Assembly (NCBI GenBank): GCA_016930435.1
Contig: JAFGGQ010000125.1
Location: forward strand, 1-22,584
Source of the DNA: a bacterium
GTDB lineage: Bacteria; UBP14; UBA6098; JAFGQG01
Length of the DNA: 22,584 nt
Direction of reading: 5' to 3'
The notes beneath the pieces are model-generated. The model did no database searches and had not been told where the DNA came from. It worked only from the letters and a program-made list of their open reading frames with translations. Numbering within the stretch: position 1 is the first letter of the stretch; the number at the start of each line of letters is the position of its first letter. Made by a program: the position numbers and the translations under genes. This document shows, piece by piece, positions 15,719 to 22,584 of the stretch.

Positions 15719-18700
15719 ATGTCTGCAAAATCAAAGTCCGTACAGAATGCAGGGGTCTTTACCGATCCGGCCCCACCGGACGGTCATGATCAATTAAAGG
15801 CAATTGCTCAAAGCTATCGTTATATATTGGATAATTGTCCCGATTACATCGTAATACTGGATAAAAGCGGGAGCATTATAGATTTTAGTTCAAATGTCCC
15901 CCTGTTGCTTAAGAAAACAGCGAAAGAGCTAATCGGCAGGAAAGTGCCTTCATTACTGACCTCTGCATCTGCCCGGGAATACAAAAAGGAATTTCCCCGG
16001 CGATTAGCCCGGGAAACGGTGGAAGGTGAATTTCAGTTGTCCCAAACCGGTAACAGCGATGTTTGGATCTGGCGCAGGTCTATTCCACTTCAAAACAAAA
16101 TGGGGGAGCTGGTTGGATTTCTGGTATTCGGACGGGATATCTCCCAACAGAAGAACGCTGAACAGGAGATTAAAAACAAAATCCTTTTTCAGGAACAGGT
16201 TTTAAAAACCACCAGGGATCTTAACAGCAGTCTGGAACTGAAAAAGGTGCTTACTACAATTGGGAAATCTGCAATGGATTTGATAGAATCATACAGTTGT
16301 GTGATCTATATGCTGGATAAAGAGGGCAAAAAATTGCTCCCTGTTGTTGCAATCGATCCCTTGCATGAAGAGGAGGTAATGGCTACACCTCTTGACCTGG
16401 AAGGGAGTTTTACCGGTCAATCCCTCAAGCTAAAGAGGCCCATGGTTTTTAACGATGCGTTTAACAGCAAGCTGGGCCAGCCAATCCCCGGTACCCCGGA
16501 AAACAAGGATGAGAGGGTTATTGTTGCTCCCTTTATCTCTGGTAAGCAGTTGCTGGGTGCGATGTGCCTTAACAGGATTGGTGAATGTTTTACAGAGGAG
16601 GATCTGAAGCTTGCGGAAACATTTGCATCTTATGCAGAAGTAGCTCTGAAAAATGCATATACTCATCAGGAACTGCAGATGGAAATGGAGAAGAGGGTCA
16701 AGGTACAGGAGAAACTGCGTTTTAGTTATGAACGCTGGCGTTCTCTGATAATGAACCTCCCGGATGTGATCGCTTCCATTGATAAGAAAGGTGATATTCT
16801 GGCTATCAACCGCCCTATATTAGGAGACCCTCCTGAAAAGATCGTGGGAAGAAATGTTTATCAGGTTTATCTTCCCCAAATAAAATTAGAGGATGTAAAG
16901 GGTGTTGTAAAGCGGGTATTTCAAACGGGTAAGCCAAGTTCTTTTGAAATTTGCACCGAGGATATCCCGGATATCGGGGACTTCTGTTATGATATCAGGG
17001 TTTTTCCTGCCCAGTTTAAGAGGGACCAGGTTACAGAAGTGATCCTCTGCGGAACGGATATTACGGATCGGAAAAAAATCTTTAAAGAGCTTATGGCCAG
17101 CCGGGAAAAGTGGCGGAACCTGGTTATGAATCTTCCCGATATAATCATTACGGTAGATAAACATGGCAAAATTCTGGATATGAATCGTCAGGTAACAAAA
17201 AAACCGCTTGAGCAGATCCTGGGTACAAGTATTTATGATTACCTAAGAACCCAAAACCGGGAGTTTGTGGAAAATGCGCTTGAGACAGCCTTGATTACTG
17301 GTGAACAGAGCAGTTATCAGGTTCAGGCTTACGGCCCGGAAGGCCCTGATACGGCCTGGTACGAAACCCGGATTATACCATCCCGGGAAACGCATGACAC
17401 CACTCAGGCTACCCTGATAATAACCGATATTACCAAGCGCAAACGAGCCCTGGATGCGCTTAAGGAATCCGAGGAAAAATTCCGGACACTTGCTGAAAAC
17501 ATACCCGGTGTCATTTATCTATGCAAAAATGATGATAGATATACTATGATCTATTTAAATGACGCCGTTGAGAAATTAACCGGTTATCCGCCCAAAGAAT
17601 TCCTGTCCGATAAGATAAGTTTTGTGGATATGTATCATCCGGATGAACGCGAGAAGATTTTTGAAGAGGTGAACAAAGCGATCGGGTTACGGCTGCCATT
17701 TCATCTGACTTACAGGATTAAAAACGCTTCCGGCGAATGGATATGGGTGGAAGAGATCGGGGTAGGCATTTACAGAGATAGTGAGCTGACCCACCTGGAG
17801 GGTTTTTTGTGGAATATTGACGAGAAGAAAAGATTTGAAGAGGAGCTGTTGAAAACCCAGAAGTTCGAATCAATAGCATTATTAGCCGGAGGGATAGCCC
17901 ATGATTTCAACAATATTCTGGTGGCTATTCTGGGCAATATCTCTTTGGCTTTGAAGTATGCCGAAAAAGAGACCCCTTTGGCGGATATTTTAAGTAAAAG
18001 TGAAAAGGCTGCCTTAAGGGCAAAAAGCCTTACCCAGCAACTGCTAACCTTCTCCCGGGGCGATGCGCCAAGTATCAGAACCATTGCCATTGGAGAGACT
18101 CTCCGGGAAGCCTGCCTGTTTGCCACTCAGGGCTCTACCTGCCAATGCAAGTTCGCCATTCCCGATGACCTCTGGTCGGTACAAGCAGACCGAACCCAGA
18201 TACTCCAGGTAATAGATAATCTTGTGATCAATGCTGTTCAGGCTATGCCTAAAGGGGGTTATATTGAAATTCGGGCGGAAAATGCAGTTTTAAAACCACG
18301 CCAGATCATCGGACTGGAACCCGGAGAATACGTTATGCTCATTATTAAAGATTACGGAAAGGGCATCAATGAGGATGATTTATCAAAAGTATTCGACCCC
18401 TACTACACAACAAAACCTGAAGGAAGCGGGTTGGGATTAGCCACAGTTTATTCGATCATAAAGCGGCACCAGGGTCATATTTCATTGGAATCTTCGCTGG
18501 AAATAGGAACTACATTTACTATTTATTTACCCGCCGTGCATCAGGAACACAAAGCCAAAGAACCTGAAGAGGCCAGGATCAAGATGGGGAAAGGCCGGGT
18601 TTTGGTTATGGACGACCGGAAAATAGTCCGGAAAGTCGCCGGGATGATGATCGAAAAGCTGGGATATGAGGTCGAATTCGCAGGTGATGGAGAGAAAGCC

Positions 18701-19000
18701 CTCAAAATTTACGGGGATTTTTTAGTGAATAAAAAGCCTTTTGATTTGGTGATCATGGATCTGACCATCCCAGGCGGGATGGGAGCGGTGGATACCCTAA
18801 AGGCAATAAAGAAGATTCACCCCGAAGCGAAAGCCGTTATTTCAAGCGGATATACGAATGATCCCGCTATGATAAATTACCAGGAATACGGGTTTGTGGG
18901 ATTTTTGCCCAAACCATATAGAATAAGTGAACTAAGTGAATTGTTATCAGTTACCATAATTTCCGGGAGAAAGAATAATGTGGAGAAAAATGATACTTAA
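15719..19000 (+). CDS. Soluble multi-PAS/GAF hybrid histidine kinase
   Basis: This 1093-residue cytoplasmic sensor has no membrane segment. Domain order is PAS (about 31-145), GAF (about 169-312), PAS (335-453), PAS (461-575), PAS with PAC (583-705), HisKA (715-781), ATPase (789-938) and receiver (958-1078). The phospho-acceptor is H728 in GGIAHDFNN, the motif of PAS-hybrid kinases. The ATPase has NLVINA (834-839), DYGKGI (878-883), FDPYYTTK (892-899) and GSGLGL (902-907). The receiver has D965/D966, phospho-acceptor D1014, S1043 and K1065, so both modules look competent. PAS2 and PAS3 are close copies of each other ('W R.L.MNLPD.I...DK.G.IL..NR'), suggesting internal duplication. It has no output DNA-binding domain. 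Its 3' end overlaps the next gene by 23 nt. Signal unknown. Confidence 0.93.
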   Translation: MSAKSKSVQNAGVFTDPAPPDGHDQLKAIAQSYRYILDNCPDYIVILDKSGSIIDFSSNVPLLLKKTAKELIGRKVPSLLTSASAREYKKEFPRRLARETVEGEFQLSQTGNSDVWIWRRSIPLQNKMGELVGFLVFGRDISQQKNAEQEIKNKILFQEQVLKTTRDLNSSLELKKVLTTIGKSAMDLIESYSCVIYMLDKEGKKLLPVVAIDPLHEEEVMATPLDLEGSFTGQSLKLKRPMVFNDAFNSKLGQPIPGTPENKDERVIVAPFISGKQLLGAMCLNRIGECFTEEDLKLAETFASYAEVALKNAYTHQELQMEMEKRVKVQEKLRFSYERWRSLIMNLPDVIASIDKKGDILAINRPILGDPPEKIVGRNVYQVYLPQIKLEDVKGVVKRVFQTGKPSSFEICTEDIPDIGDFCYDIRVFPAQFKRDQVTEVILCGTDITDRKKIFKELMASREKWRNLVMNLPDIIITVDKHGKILDMNRQVTKKPLEQILGTSIYDYLRTQNREFVENALETALITGEQSSYQVQAYGPEGPDTAWYETRIIPSRETHDTTQATLIITDITKRKRALDALKESEEKFRTLAENIPGVIYLCKNDDRYTMIYLNDAVEKLTGYPPKEFLSDKISFVDMYHPDEREKIFEEVNKAIGLRLPFHLTYRIKNASGEWIWVEEIGVGIYRDSELTHLEGFLWNIDEKKRFEEELLKTQKFESIALLAGGIAHDFNNILVAILGNISLALKYAEKETPLADILSKSEKAALRAKSLTQQLLTFSRGDAPSIRTIAIGETLREACLFATQGSTCQCKFAIPDDLWSVQADRTQILQVIDNLVINAVQAMPKGGYIEIRAENAVLKPRQIIGLEPGEYVMLIIKDYGKGINEDDLSKVFDPYYTTKPEGSGLGLATVYSIIKRHQGHISLESSLEIGTTFTIYLPAVHQEHKAKEPEEARIKMGKGRVLVMDDRKIVRKVAGMMIEKLGYEVEFAGDGEKALKIYGDFLVNKKPFDLVIMDLTIPGGMGAVDTLKAIKKIHPEAKAVISSGYTNDPAMINYQEYGFVGFLPKPYRISELSELLSVTIISGRKNNVEKNDT

Positions 19001-20177
19001 GTCAATTCCAATTGTCATTTCAGCAATTTTGATTGCCCTTACCTGTACGGGAGCCTATACGGTTTACCGGGACATTCCTTATTATCCGGAAGGGACTGCC
19101 CCGAGCCCGGAAAGGAACCTCCTTGATGTCTATGTTCCCGATGGCTCCTTTTTTACCAGCAAGGTCATGTTCTTCGTTCACGGGGGCACCTGGATGTATA
19201 ATGACCGCTCCGATTTCGCACCCGTAGGGCAGCAAATGTCTGATGATGAGCGGTTCGTAACCGTTATCCCATCCTTCAGACTCAGCGATTCGCTAACCGC
19301 ATCGGTGGTTCACCCCGCACATATACAGGATGTGGCTCAAGCCTTTGCCTGGACTGTTGATAATATCAGCGATTATTATGGCGACCCCGACCGTATTATA
19401 GTCTGCGGACATTCATCCGGCGCTCACCTGGCAACCCTCCTTGCAACTAACACGCTCTATCTGCAAGAAACCGGGGCTTCACTGCAGGATATTAAAGCAG
19501 TAATCTCCTTCTCCATGGGGATCTATGATATACCGGGACTCTATCATGACCTGGAACCCTGGTCATCCATGGTCTGGGGCTATACCCCGTTCCCCAATAT
19601 CTTCAGCGATGATACACTGAACTGGTATGACGCCTCCCCAAAATACCATCTGCACGATAATATGCCACCCTTCATCATATTCGTGGCGAATGAAGATATG
19701 GAACATATTATAGGCGGGAACTATTACGATATGATCTACGTTGACGGAGAGATCGACGACATCTATAACGATTTCAACGAATTTCAACCTACGGATACCT
19801 TCTGGATCGCCGGGGATCATAACACCAGCTTCAGTAATTTTGTCTTTTACCCCGCCTGCCGGGCGCGAAACCTCGCCATGAATTTTGTCGAAGAAGTATT
19901 TACCGATATTGAAAGCAACTACCAGGCCCCTCAGGATTACCGGCTAAGCTGCTGCCCAAATCCTTTTAACGCATCCTGTGTCATTCATTGTCCAATTATG
20001 AGCAGGCTTGAGTTATTTGATATGACCGGAGCCTCCGTGTTGACAATAGAACCATCTGAATACCGGGACGGCTTCTATCACTGGAGCCCTGATCCATCAA
20101 TGGGAACAGGCGTTTATCTGATAAGTGCCCCGGAACAGGGAATGAAGAGGTCACTGAAAATCATTTATTTAAAGTAA
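18978..20177 (+). CDS. Secreted alpha/beta-hydrolase (esterase/lipase family) with T9SS-type tail
   Basis: This 399-residue exported hydrolase has a signal peptide at 1-27. The oxyanion-hole motif HGG is at 68-70 and the nucleophile elbow GHSSG at 144-148 (S146). Probable Asp near D240 (VANED) and His281 (AGDHN) complete the triad. HGG plus GHSSGAH is typical of carboxylesterases of the BD-FAE/hormone-sensitive-lipase type; the substrate cannot be told. Residues 325-399 form the sorting domain (CPNPFN ... GTGVYLIS ... IIYLK). The gene starts 23 nt inside the kinase gene in another frame, with GGGAGA 7 nt upstream; ATG at 18990 (after GGAG) is an alternative. Either start implies coupled translation with the hybrid kinase, so the two may act in one response. 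Confidence 0.87.
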   Translation: MWRKMILKSIPIVISAILIALTCTGAYTVYRDIPYYPEGTAPSPERNLLDVYVPDGSFFTSKVMFFVHGGTWMYNDRSDFAPVGQQMSDDERFVTVIPSFRLSDSLTASVVHPAHIQDVAQAFAWTVDNISDYYGDPDRIIVCGHSSGAHLATLLATNTLYLQETGASLQDIKAVISFSMGIYDIPGLYHDLEPWSSMVWGYTPFPNIFSDDTLNWYDASPKYHLHDNMPPFIIFVANEDMEHIIGGNYYDMIYVDGEIDDIYNDFNEFQPTDTFWIAGDHNTSFSNFVFYPACRARNLAMNFVEEVFTDIESNYQAPQDYRLSCCPNPFNASCVIHCPIMSRLELFDMTGASVLTIEPSEYRDGFYHWSPDPSMGTGVYLISAPEQGMKRSLKIIYLK

Positions 20178-20179
20178 CC

Positions 20180-20220
20180 TTCAGATAATCACCGGTTTTG
20201 CCTTATGCCCGGATCCTGAA
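20180..20220 (+). other. Stem-loop after the esterase gene
   Basis: TTCAGAT and ATC-C-TGAA pair with one bulged C. Inside, CCGG (20192-20195) pairs with CCGG (20209-20212). The structure starts just after the esterase stop, but the downstream side is A-rich, not T-rich, so it is not a standard intrinsic terminator. It might protect the 3' end of the upstream mRNA. Confidence 0.3.
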
Positions 20221-20228
20221 AACAAAAA

Positions 20229-20256
20229 TTGACAGTCCTCATTATCAGTATATATT
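20229..20256 (+). promoter_or_regulatory. Strong sigma70-like promoter for the phospholipase C-like gene
   Basis: A perfect TTGACA (20229-20234) is followed after 16 nt by TATATT (20251-20256, 5 of 6 matches). Transcription would start near 20263, giving a leader of about 30 nt before the ATG at 20296. This is the best promoter in the window and suggests the downstream gene is expressed independently of the kinase-esterase pair. Confidence 0.6.
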
Positions 20257-20295
20257 AAGTTAGTAGATAAATTTAGTCTTAACGGGGTGACGATG

Positions 20296-22020
20296 ATGAA
20301 TAAATTGTATGGGTGGATCTTTTTACTATTTTTACTATGCATTCCCGGTTTGCTTTTGGCATGGGGACCCCGGACTCACATGGAGATCGTGCGCATGTCC
20401 AGGGTGATCCTGGATGATGTAGCCTTCCCTGAGCTCCCGGATTTTATCGACGACTACCGTGGCGCAATCTTCAGTGGCTCCATTTTCCCCGACTGGGCTT
20501 TTGTTGTTGTCAATGATACATTCTCCTGGCATGCCCATGCCACCGCATTCGGGGAATTATACCTCAATCACCTGCTCCAGAAATTCCCGGATATGAGTAC
20601 CCCGACCGCCCAACAGGAATTGGCTTTCCTGATGGGACTGCTGGCACATATCTACTCTGACCGGGTTTGGCACGGCGGTACAGGTGAACACAGCGCGTTG
20701 ATCGAAGGGATGTACAGGGATGCAACATCAGAGGAAGTTATCGAAGGAGCCCTCGATGTGATAATTGCCTATGAAAGCACTATCGAGTCCTTTTCATGGT
20801 TCTGGCCTAATGAAACCATCCGGGAAGTATATTTCCTTTATGGCGACAGCAATGTTACCGAGGATGACCTTGCCCTCGGCACAAATGGTCTGGAAATCTT
20901 ATATAATACCGCAATGGCAACTGGCTACTTCAGTTATCTTGCCTCCAAAGCAGCTATACCATGGACTTATGAGAATTATGTCGATTATTATCCGGGGGGG
21001 ATGACTAATGCTGCTCATTTAACCGCTTTAAAAATGAGAAAAGACTGGGCGCAGGCCGTCAAGGAGGCTTATATCTTTCAACGAAGCCACTATAACTGCG
21101 GATATCAAATAACTGGCGATGTCCACTTGCTGGAAGCGTATCCTTATCATAACACCGGTTTCGAACCACGGTTAGTAGCATCGTCAAGTGATTCCTCCCA
21201 GAAAGTATCGCTGCTTCTGGATTGGAATATCTCCGGGATGGATACCTCCGGTTATATGGTGGATTCAGCCGCTATATACCTATTCTACGAGGGTTTAGGA
21301 GAACCCATATCCGGGAATAAATTGCTGCAGCTCTATAGGATGAATAGAAGCTGGACTCAGGGAATAAAAAAGGATGAAGCGGAAGATACCTATTGGGGTG
21401 CGCCTTTAATTCCTGGTGAACGATACGCCTGCTGGACCCATGCTTTCTATGATGACAGACCCTGGACCCAGCCGGGAGCCCTGGCTGAACCGGAGGACCA
21501 TGATACCATTGTCCAGGCTGAACTCACTTTCAACAGCGCGTCACCTCTGCAAAATTGGTTTAAATGGGACATCACTACTGCTGCTATTGACTGGCTCAGC
21601 GGGGAAGCCTATAATCTTGGCCTGCTGCTTAAAGAAAGTCCTAATACCGCCACCGGTCAGATACTGTTCGCCAGCAGGGATGCCCAGGAAACATCATATC
21701 ATCCAATGATGGTGATCTATATGTCCGAAACCCCGGTGAATATAAATGAGAATCTCCAACCTGAAACGATCCCTGATTTCCGGATAGTAACCTTTCCTAA
21801 TCCTTTCAATTCAAATGTTACCATTGAATTGCCCGGGGATGCGGATTTCCGGATTTTCGATCTTCAGGGCAAAAACCGCAAAGGGGACGGGACAGTTTAT
21901 AAGATTAATCCTTCTTTATACCGCTGGAGTCCGGGCGCCCGGGTGCCTGCCGGATTGTACATAATTGAAGTCCGGCATAGGGGCACTTCGAAATCGCATA
22001 GGCTCATTTACCTTAAGTAG
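20296..22020 (+). CDS. Zinc-dependent phospholipase C-like protein with DNRLRE-like module and T9SS-type tail
   Basis: This exported protein has 574 residues. The signal peptide (1-22, GLLLA) would leave W23 as the first residue of WGPRTH. In PC-PLC enzymes the mature N-terminal Trp is itself a zinc ligand, and the Zn_dep_PLPC pattern continues with H28, D66 (SGSIFPDW), H79/H81 (WHAHA) and HIYSDRVWH (H118, D122, H126). The expected activity is phospholipid headgroup cleavage or a related phosphodiesterase. Residues 290-478 resemble a DNRLRE/CBM96-type beta-sandwich (SAAIYLF, RSWTQG, FKWDITTAAIDW), possibly for glycan or surface binding. Residues 498-574 are the sorting domain (FPNPFN ... PAGLYIIEV ... 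IYLK). The frame extends to GTG 20287, but GGGGTGA (20284-20290) fits ATG 20296 best; ATG 20293 is also possible. Confidence 0.87.
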   Translation: MNKLYGWIFLLFLLCIPGLLLAWGPRTHMEIVRMSRVILDDVAFPELPDFIDDYRGAIFSGSIFPDWAFVVVNDTFSWHAHATAFGELYLNHLLQKFPDMSTPTAQQELAFLMGLLAHIYSDRVWHGGTGEHSALIEGMYRDATSEEVIEGALDVIIAYESTIESFSWFWPNETIREVYFLYGDSNVTEDDLALGTNGLEILYNTAMATGYFSYLASKAAIPWTYENYVDYYPGGMTNAAHLTALKMRKDWAQAVKEAYIFQRSHYNCGYQITGDVHLLEAYPYHNTGFEPRLVASSSDSSQKVSLLLDWNISGMDTSGYMVDSAAIYLFYEGLGEPISGNKLLQLYRMNRSWTQGIKKDEAEDTYWGAPLIPGERYACWTHAFYDDRPWTQPGALAEPEDHDTIVQAELTFNSASPLQNWFKWDITTAAIDWLSGEAYNLGLLLKESPNTATGQILFASRDAQETSYHPMMVIYMSETPVNINENLQPETIPDFRIVTFPNPFNSNVTIELPGDADFRIFDLQGKNRKGDGTVYKINPSLYRWSPGARVPAGLYIIEVRHRGTSKSHRLIYLK

Positions 22021-22038
22021 CGATCGGGCTATCCGCTA
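22018..22038 (+). other. Stem-loop overlapping the stop codon
   Basis: TAGC-GAT (22018-22024) pairs with ATC and GCTA (22031-22038, one bulged C) around a CGGGCT loop. No T-run follows, so termination is uncertain. A second weak stem, GTTGCC/GG-A-CAAC (22044-22062), comes next. Confidence 0.25.
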
Positions 22039-22389
22039 TAGTAGTTGCCAAATCAGGACAACGGCATAATGAGGGATGCAGCCTGAAATCGGAATGGGAT
22101 GGGTGTATGCAGAACTGCTGGAAAAAGGCAATTGTATTTTCAATTGTTGACCCTACTTGCGTTACGTTCGTCATTGCGAGGATTAACTAAACAGCCCAAA
22201 CATACATAAGTCCCTTTAGGGACGGAATAGAATAAGATATTCCATATAGATCCATCAAAATATACCATTATTCAAAAAATATTCCCTTCTCTTCGTTTTT
22301 TTATTTACTTATAAATTTCAGGAATTTAATTATGTCCATTAGTTACAAACTATACCGATATTTCAACAATGCTACAAGGCAGGCCGGAG
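22021..22389. other. Gene-free stretch with scattered repeats
   Basis: No coding frame is convincing here. It holds CAATTG-TATTTT-CAATTG (22129-22146), a fragment GTCATTGCGAGG (22172-22183) that resembles the start of a widespread intergenic repeat, and a palindrome matching one at the left end of the window (22210-22223). An AT-rich stretch (about 22240-22335) precedes the right-edge gene and is the likely place for its promoter, but no clear -35/-10 pair is seen. Confidence 0.5.
22210..22236. repeat. Palindromic repeat matching the copy at 294-320
   Basis: GTCCC-TTTA-GGGAC (22210-22223) followed by GGAATAGAATAAG nearly repeats ATCCCTTTAGGGAC plus GAAATAGAATTAA at 294-320. The match covers the palindrome and its flank with only a few changes. 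The two copies lie almost 22 kb apart and both are intergenic, so this is a dispersed repeat family. Confidence 0.7.
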
Positions 22390-22584
22390 ATGAAACTACA
22401 ATCCCTTCGTTACGTTGTCTTTTTTTGTTTTTCCTTCATTATTCTTCATTCCCTATTCGTTATTCGATATTCAATTGCCTCTGTTCCTTCGACCATGTCA
22501 TATCAAGGCAAAGTAACTGATGTTGATGGCGTTGGCATCACCGACACACTCGACATTGGCTTTAGCTTGTGGAATTCGGACAGT
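22390..22584 (+). CDS. N-terminal part of a secreted protein (runs off the window)
   Basis: An open frame of 65 codons starts at ATG 22390 and has no stop before the window ends. The first 31 residues are a basic start plus a long hydrophobic stretch ending SIAS, a likely signal peptide. The mature part begins VPSTMSYQGKVTDVDGVGIT and continues DTLDIGFSLWNSDS. This resembles the 'P..isYQG.Ltd..G.p..g.y.i.f.lyd' start of large secreted or adhesin-like proteins in FCB bacteria. AAGGCAGG about 9 nt upstream is a possible ribosome site. The overlapping frame 22332-22520 is not coding-like. Identity of the full protein cannot be told. Confidence 0.65.
   Translation, partial: MKLQSLRYVVFFCFSFIILHSLFVIRYSIASVPSTMSYQGKVTDVDGVGITDTLDIGFSLWNSDS

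Noticed and set aside
22332-22520. Plus-strand 62-codon frame overlapping the right-edge gene
   Set aside because: The frame at 22390 gives a signal peptide followed by a familiar 'SYQGKVTD' pattern; this one does not.

Overview
The window comes from a Gram-negative bacterium of the FCB type (Bacteroidota/Chlorobiota/Fibrobacterota or a related candidate phylum such as Zixibacteria, Cloacimonadota, KSB1 or Marinimicrobia). The main evidence is four secreted proteins that end in a 'PNPF/SN ... SG(I/V)Y ... YLK' C-terminal domain like type IX secretion (T9SS) sorting domains. Tandem DUF3857/transglutaminase proteins, an FG-GAP propeller and small GC-rich palindromes between genes also fit. No rRNA, tRNA, CRISPR array, transposase or phage gene was seen. 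The species cannot be named from this window.

Layout. (1) Bases 1-633 hold no supportable gene. They carry a dense set of unlike short palindromes (65-307), a 12-nt direct repeat and a long hairpin (436-470) that may terminate the operon to its right. (2) Bases 634-12973 are seven genes, all on the minus strand. In transcription order they are: a secreted beta-rich protein of unknown function, a DUF3857/transglutaminase lipoprotein with an intact Cys-His-Asp triad, a paralogue that has lost Cys and His, a membrane HAMP histidine kinase, a secreted protein with carboxypeptidase-regulatory-like repeats and a sorting tail, a seven-blade FG-GAP propeller, and a thymidine/pyrimidine-nucleoside phosphorylase. 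The last five are tightly packed (gaps of 12, 3 and 29 nt, then a 4-nt ATGA overlap), so they are probably one transcript. (3) A short AT-rich divergent promoter region (about 12974-13115) separates this block from the plus-strand genes. (4) Bases 13116-22020, plus strand: the ribosome-associated GTPase HflX, a secreted SGNH-like protein, a soluble multi-PAS/GAF hybrid histidine kinase, a secreted alpha/beta-hydrolase whose start lies inside the kinase gene, and a zinc-dependent phospholipase C-like protein with its own strong promoter. (5) At the right edge a further secreted protein starts at 22390 and runs off the window.

Together this is mostly a cell-envelope and secretion region. Two sensory kinases sit within sets of exported proteins; three of those look like hydrolases, and others look like binding or scaffold proteins. 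Neither kinase has a separate DNA-binding response regulator in the window. The most interesting points are the active/inactive transglutaminase pair next to the membrane kinase, the hybrid kinase gene overlapping a secreted esterase gene, and a phospholipase C-like enzyme predicted to expose an N-terminal tryptophan and carrying extra modules. All functional statements rest on reading motifs by eye; no database search was run.
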